DNA of 64,000 bases, taken from the NCBI GenBank assembly GCA_964390565.1, contig CAYMII010000018.1:1-64000 (forward strand), given 5' to 3'. Source of the DNA: UBA8529 sp964390565. GTDB lineage: Bacteria; Bacteroidota; Bacteroidia; Bacteroidales; Tenuifilaceae. Below are positions 60,501 through 64,000 of the stretch, piece after piece. Numbering within the stretch: the stretch's first letter is position 1; every line of letters starts with the position of its first letter. A program made the translations under genes and the position numbers. The notes below the pieces were generated by a model. That model was not told the DNA's origin. It did not search any database and worked only from the letters and a program-made list of their open reading frames with translations.

Positions 60501-60536
60501 TTTTGATTATTTTGCATTAATGCAAAATAATCAAAA
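60501..60536. repeat. Perfect 36-bp palindrome
   Basis: ttttgattattttgcatt followed directly by its exact complement, between the convergent formate dehydrogenase and comEC genes. It comes right after a cacagagaacacagag element. No T-run follows on either strand outside the stem. Confidence 0.85.
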
Positions 60537-60596
60537 ATGGAACGAATTTTATTTTCATCCTTCCTTGTTATTCCTTCTATAAAACTGACGTTAATA

Positions 60597-62714
60597 CTAG
60601 GTAAAAGCCTTGATAAATGCACCCTGCGTTGATACTAAATAACATGGTATTCCGTTCTGCCTGCATTTAAGGGCAACTTCAGATATTTTATGCTTTGATA
60701 CAGAGGAATCTACAATTACCATTTTGGGGTCAAAGAAATCAAAAATCTTAGTAGAACAAAACTGATTAATCACCAAATAATCAACACCCATCTTACTGCG
60801 AACCATATATTTATCAAGTGATTTATCGAAAGGTATAGCAATTAATTCCTTGTTAAAACTAAAAACAGATACGCCATTCTGTGAAGCAATTTGATTCAAA
60901 CTATGCGTTCTCTTAGGTTTCGTAAAAAATGGATTAAAAACCTCGACGGATGACCTGCTGCTTACTTTAGAGATATAACTCTTTGTGAAAAAATCGTACT
61001 TCTCGCTAAAATTCCTCTTTGTAGTATCTGTATCAATAAACATAAGTTTTTCGGCAGAGCGAAAACTCACCAACGATTTTTTCCCAATGTTGAAAACGAC
61101 AAACTCTTTCAATCTCGACTTCTCAATATTCGAGATAAGGTTTATGCCTAAGAAAACCACAAACAGAGAAACTCCTACCAATGCATACCGTCCACGCTTA
61201 GTTACTAGTAAAAACGCAAGGATAAGAGCAATAAAAAAAAGAATAATCATCTGGAATGTTGAGATATTTAATCCTTCTGAAACTGAAAAAGGTAACTTCT
61301 CTACAAACTCAAGCCCATTATTAAGAAGGCCTATTGACATCGATAATGCCTTGCCAACATATACCGATAGAAACTGAATTGGTGATACAATAATCAGTAA
61401 AACAGCAAGGTATAACGCAATTGTTGATAAAGGAATTGCAATAAGATTTGATAAAAGGAAGTAGTTTGGGAATTGGTTAAAATAGAAAAGACATAGCGAG
61501 AATGTTCCAATCTGGGCAGCAACAGAAACAGCAATTAACGACCAAACCTTATCAAGAGCCCAACTTTTCACATAAATCAACCTATATACAAAAGGGTAAA
61601 AGAAAACTATTGAAAGCACTGCTAAGTAGGAGAGTTGAAAACCAACATCAAATAAATTATAAGGATCTATTACCAATAATACGAATGCAGAAGCAGCCAG
61701 GGTGTTGTAAATATTTGATTTTCGAACAAATAAGTCTCCAACTACCAAAAAGGAGAACATTAATGCTGAACGCTGAACGCAAGGAGGTAACCCGGTAAGT
61801 AAGGCAAAGAACCATAAAAAGCATAGTAAAATAGTTGCTTTCAGCGCTCTTGTTGAAGCTGTTTTATTTAAAAAAGAGAGTAGAAACGACAGAAGAACAT
61901 ATAAAATACCAACATGCAATCCCGAAACCGATAAAATATGCATTGCTCCTGAACTGGAATAAACCTGCCTAAGCTCATCGTCCAACAAATCTTGATACCC
62001 CAGTGTTAATGCCGAAGCAACTGCTAGTTCATCACCCGATAGCCCTGACTCCTTAAAAAGAGCGACTAACCGATCCCTTAAATCAAGCGCAATGTGTTTC
62101 ATTGCATTACCTTCAAAGCCAATGGTTGTCCATTTATCCTTTTGAATATAAGCAGTTAATCGAATCCCACGATTTGATAAATACTTTTTAAAGTCGAATT
62201 GCTCAGGGTTTCCTTGCTGGATTACCTCTTGAGGTTTTAATTCAGCTGCGACTAGCGACCCATACTTCAATACGCTTGTAAGACTATCTCTTAAATCAAA
62301 GTAGACAAGCATCTTCTCATTTGTGGGCCACCAAATACCCGATGAATAAATCGAATTGACCTCGACCTGTACCCTAATTGATTTTGCTCTAACCTGAGGA
62401 TTATCTAACAAGCGTAACACTGCTCGATTAGATGAGTTTACCTCAATTTTGTCGTTTATGGGTTGCCTCAGCGTAAGTAACGCTCCAAAAAAGACAAGTG
62501 AAAGGTTTAGAATCACCCCGAACGCCCATCGATAAGCCCATTCTGCAGAAAAATAGTATCCTAAAAACAGTGAAGTTAGGAGAAGTAATGCAACTATATA
62601 GTTCCACCAAGTATTGTCGAGGATGTTAAGAAAATACTGGCAAGCAATTCCTGCCAGTAGAGGGATTATTAACTTAAAAAAGGGGATTTCTTTTGTTGTA
62701 ACAGGCAAACTCAT
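60597..62714 (-). CDS. comEC: ComEC/Rec2-family DNA uptake channel
   Basis: 705 residues. An N-terminal membrane segment and OB-like DUF4131 region (about 25-190), then the Competence domain with about nine helices and the signature SSSGAMHILSVSGLHVGILY (about 235-500). The C-terminal about 160 residues replace the metallo-beta-lactamase nuclease domain of Firmicute ComEC and lack its HxHxDH motif, as in many Bacteroidota. Known role: transport of single-stranded DNA across the inner membrane in transformation. It could also only serve as a nutrient DNA channel. Confidence 0.9.
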   Translation of the reverse strand: MSLPVTTKEIPFFKLIIPLLAGIACQYFLNILDNTWWNYIVALLLLTSLFLGYYFSAEWAYRWAFGVILNLSLVFFGALLTLRQPINDKIEVNSSNRAVLRLLDNPQVRAKSIRVQVEVNSIYSSGIWWPTNEKMLVYFDLRDSLTSVLKYGSLVAAELKPQEVIQQGNPEQFDFKKYLSNRGIRLTAYIQKDKWTTIGFEGNAMKHIALDLRDRLVALFKESGLSGDELAVASALTLGYQDLLDDELRQVYSSSGAMHILSVSGLHVGILYVLLSFLLSFLNKTASTRALKATILLCFLWFFALLTGLPPCVQRSALMFSFLVVGDLFVRKSNIYNTLAASAFVLLVIDPYNLFDVGFQLSYLAVLSIVFFYPFVYRLIYVKSWALDKVWSLIAVSVAAQIGTFSLCLFYFNQFPNYFLLSNLIAIPLSTIALYLAVLLIIVSPIQFLSVYVGKALSMSIGLLNNGLEFVEKLPFSVSEGLNISTFQMIILFFIALILAFLLVTKRGRYALVGVSLFVVFLGINLISNIEKSRLKEFVVFNIGKKSLVSFRSAEKLMFIDTDTTKRNFSEKYDFFTKSYISKVSSRSSVEVFNPFFTKPKRTHSLNQIASQNGVSVFSFNKELIAIPFDKSLDKYMVRSKMGVDYLVINQFCSTKIFDFFDPKMVIVDSSVSKHKISEVALKCRQNGIPCYLVSTQGAFIKAFT

Positions 62715-62776
62715 GTTGAAAATAAGTTCAATCTATCAACAAGTTACGACTTTTTGAGCAGAAAAAAAACAATAAA

Positions 62777-62801
62777 CAAAAAATCCCTCCAGGAGAGGGA
62801 T
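62777..62801 (-). terminator. Terminator of the ruvX-def operon
   Basis: On the minus strand atccctc-tcctg-gagggat is followed by six T, 26 bp beyond the def stop. Confidence 0.85.
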
Positions 62802-62826
62802 GTCATAATTCATTTTATAAGAGTTA

Positions 62827-63381
62827 TTACTTGGCAAGTTTAAACTTATATTCGATATCAAACTTACCTTTTGAGATAGAAGTTAACTTACCTCCAATCA
62901 ACTTCCTACGAAGTACCGATAACCTATCGGTAAACATAACACCTTCCAAATGATCGTACTCATGCTGAATTATTCGAGCAGGAATACCTTCAAAGATCTC
63001 ATCATGAGGGATAAAATTCTCATCAAGATATTGTATTCGCACCCTATCCTCACGTTCAACTTCTTCGCGTAAATTCGGGATACTTAAACATCCCTCTTTG
63101 AAAAGAACTTTCTCGCCTGAACGCTCAAGTATTTTAGCATTAATAAACACCTTCTTAAAATCTTTTAAGGCAGGCTCATCCTCTTCCATAGGCGAAGCGT
63201 CAATCACAATTAACCGAATTGATAATCCAATTTGAGGTGCAGCCAAACCAACTCCGTCGGAATGGTACATGGTTTCGAACATATCTTCAATTAGCTGTTT
63301 TATATCGGGATATGTTGAATCGATATCTTGAGCCACCTTGCGTAGTACAGGCGAACCGTAAATGTATACCGGACGAATCAT
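62827..63381 (-). CDS. def: Peptide deformylase
   Basis: 184 residues. Removes the formyl group from nascent proteins. All three metal-site motifs are intact: GVGLAAPQIG, EGCLSIP and HEYDHLEG. Lies 6 bp downstream of ruvX on the minus strand, and a strong terminator follows. Confidence 0.96.
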   Translation of the reverse strand: MIRPVYIYGSPVLRKVAQDIDSTYPDIKQLIEDMFETMYHSDGVGLAAPQIGLSIRLIVIDASPMEEDEPALKDFKKVFINAKILERSGEKVLFKEGCLSIPNLREEVEREDRVRIQYLDENFIPHDEIFEGIPARIIQHEYDHLEGVMFTDRLSVLRRKLIGGKLTSISKGKFDIEYKFKLAK

Positions 63382-63387
63382 AATAAT

Positions 63388-63813
63388 TTAAAATTTATTA
63401 AACCCTCTGCTTTCCATGTAGGATTGCAGTATAATTGTTGCGCTTATGGTATCGACCAAAGCTTTATTTTGTCTGTCTTTTTGTTTTAACCCACCATCAA
63501 TCATGGTTTGAAAGGCCATTTTTGATGTAAATCTCTCATCGATAAGTTCAATATGAAGATTTGGGAAAACTTTTCGAATACGATTTACAACTGGCTCGAT
63601 ATACTTAACAGCTTCTGATGGCTGATTGTTCATCTGTTTTGGTTGCCCAATAACGATAAGTTCAACGGTCTCTTTATTCATATATTGAGTCAAAAACTCG
63701 ACAACAGTATCGGTAGGTATTGTTGTTAAGCCATTGGCAATAATTTTAAGAGGATCGGTAGCAGCAACACCCGTTCGTTTTCGACCAATATCAAATGCAA
63801 GAATTCGTCCCAA
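63388..63813 (-). CDS. ruvX: Putative pre-16S rRNA nuclease / Holliday junction resolvase-like protein (YqgF)
   Basis: 141 residues of normal length. RNase H-like fold with LAFDIGRKRTGVA, VELIVIGQPKQMN, LIDERFTSKMA and DTISATIILQSYM. The start appears to be TTG at 63813-63811 (M-GRILAFD): the only codons between it and the in-frame TAA that ends the upstream LytTR gene are GTT and CCT. Known homologues process 16S rRNA ends. Confidence 0.92.
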   Translation of the reverse strand: MGRILAFDIGRKRTGVAATDPLKIIANGLTTIPTDTVVEFLTQYMNKETVELIVIGQPKQMNNQPSEAVKYIEPVVNRIRKVFPNLHIELIDERFTSKMAFQTMIDGGLKQKDRQNKALVDTISATIILQSYMESRGFNKF

Positions 63814-63819
63814 AACAGG

Positions 63820-64000
63820 TTAGCTTTTAAGGTTTAAATCTGAGATTTTTGCAATTAACTCATCGCGCTTCAATGGGTTTAAAGGCAGCTGTAAGCCATT
63901 GCTTAATTCTACAAGGTTATTGTTTGCCTTAATAATCTTTTTAGCCTTAAACGTATTTAATAAATAATCTTTATGGATTCGAAAGAAACCACGTTCAAAA
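63820..64000 (-). CDS. LytTR-type response regulator, C-terminal end (partial)
   Basis: Reading left from the edge: FERGFFRIHKDYLLNTFKAK, then KIIKANNNLVELSNGLQLPLNPLKRDELIAKI, ending NLKS. This is the C-terminal half of a LytTR DNA-binding domain (HxxYLLN and G-x-x-LPLN segments). The 5' part, presumably a receiver domain, is beyond the window. Its stop lies 6 bp before the ruvX start. Confidence 0.75.
   Translation of the reverse strand, partial: FERGFFRIHKDYLLNTFKAKKIIKANNNLVELSNGLQLPLNPLKRDELIAKISDLNLKS

Overview
The window is a low-GC chromosomal segment of a member of the Bacteroidota. Evidence: a short 287-residue primary sigma factor, a Rho factor with a very long N-terminal insertion, a tmRNA whose tag reads GESNYALAA, a giant secreted protein with a type IX secretion (por) tail, Bacteroidota-type promoter matches (TAnnTTTG), weak Shine-Dalgarno sequences, and lipoproteins and outer-membrane proteins typical of the phylum. 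One 100-N gap shows it is a draft or metagenome assembly.

Layout. 1-5590 (minus): end of an ABC-2 exporter, a receiver protein and a six-PAS histidine kinase. 6139-14106 (plus): a redox/signalling module made of a PstS-like protein fused to a GcvH-like domain, a HybA-like Tat-exported four-cluster ferredoxin, a HybB/NrfD quinone-reactive membrane protein, a second anchored GcvH-like protein, then a kinase with haem-binding motifs in its sensor domain and its sigma-54 response regulator. 14179-28608: archaemetzincin, a SecD-like lipoprotein, a propeller/SpoIIE phosphatase, an operon of DUF3754, EF-hand-like and DUF748 membrane proteins, a Cdd1 helix-hairpin-helix protein and an outer-membrane protein. 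29043-34187: accessory genes (membrane-anchored HNH, methyltransferase-HIT fusion, second HNH protein, lipoprotein, split HipBST-like toxin-antitoxin with three operator-like boxes at 40-bp spacing). 34300-36540: repeat-rich DNA around the tmRNA gene and a truncated Bro-N gene. 36539-40455: rho, rpoD, rpe.

40466-50120 is the most striking region. Nine genes for aromatic amino acid synthesis (pheA, an aminotransferase, tyrA, DAHP synthase-chorismate mutase, aroB, aroD, aroE, aroA, aroC) are preceded by two consecutive attenuators. Each has an unannotated 26-codon leader peptide with exactly five Phe and four Tyr codons, followed by mutually exclusive antiterminator and terminator hairpins. Shikimate kinase (aroK) is the only common-pathway gene absent.

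50582-64000: a 1450-residue type IX cargo protein, two tiny paralogous lipoproteins, an FdsGBA-like NAD-dependent formate dehydrogenase (the beta gene is broken only by an assembly gap with duplicated 55-nt flanks), ComEC, peptide deformylase, RuvX, and the end of a LytTR regulator. Intergenic DNA carries several families of short dispersed repeats and palindromes.
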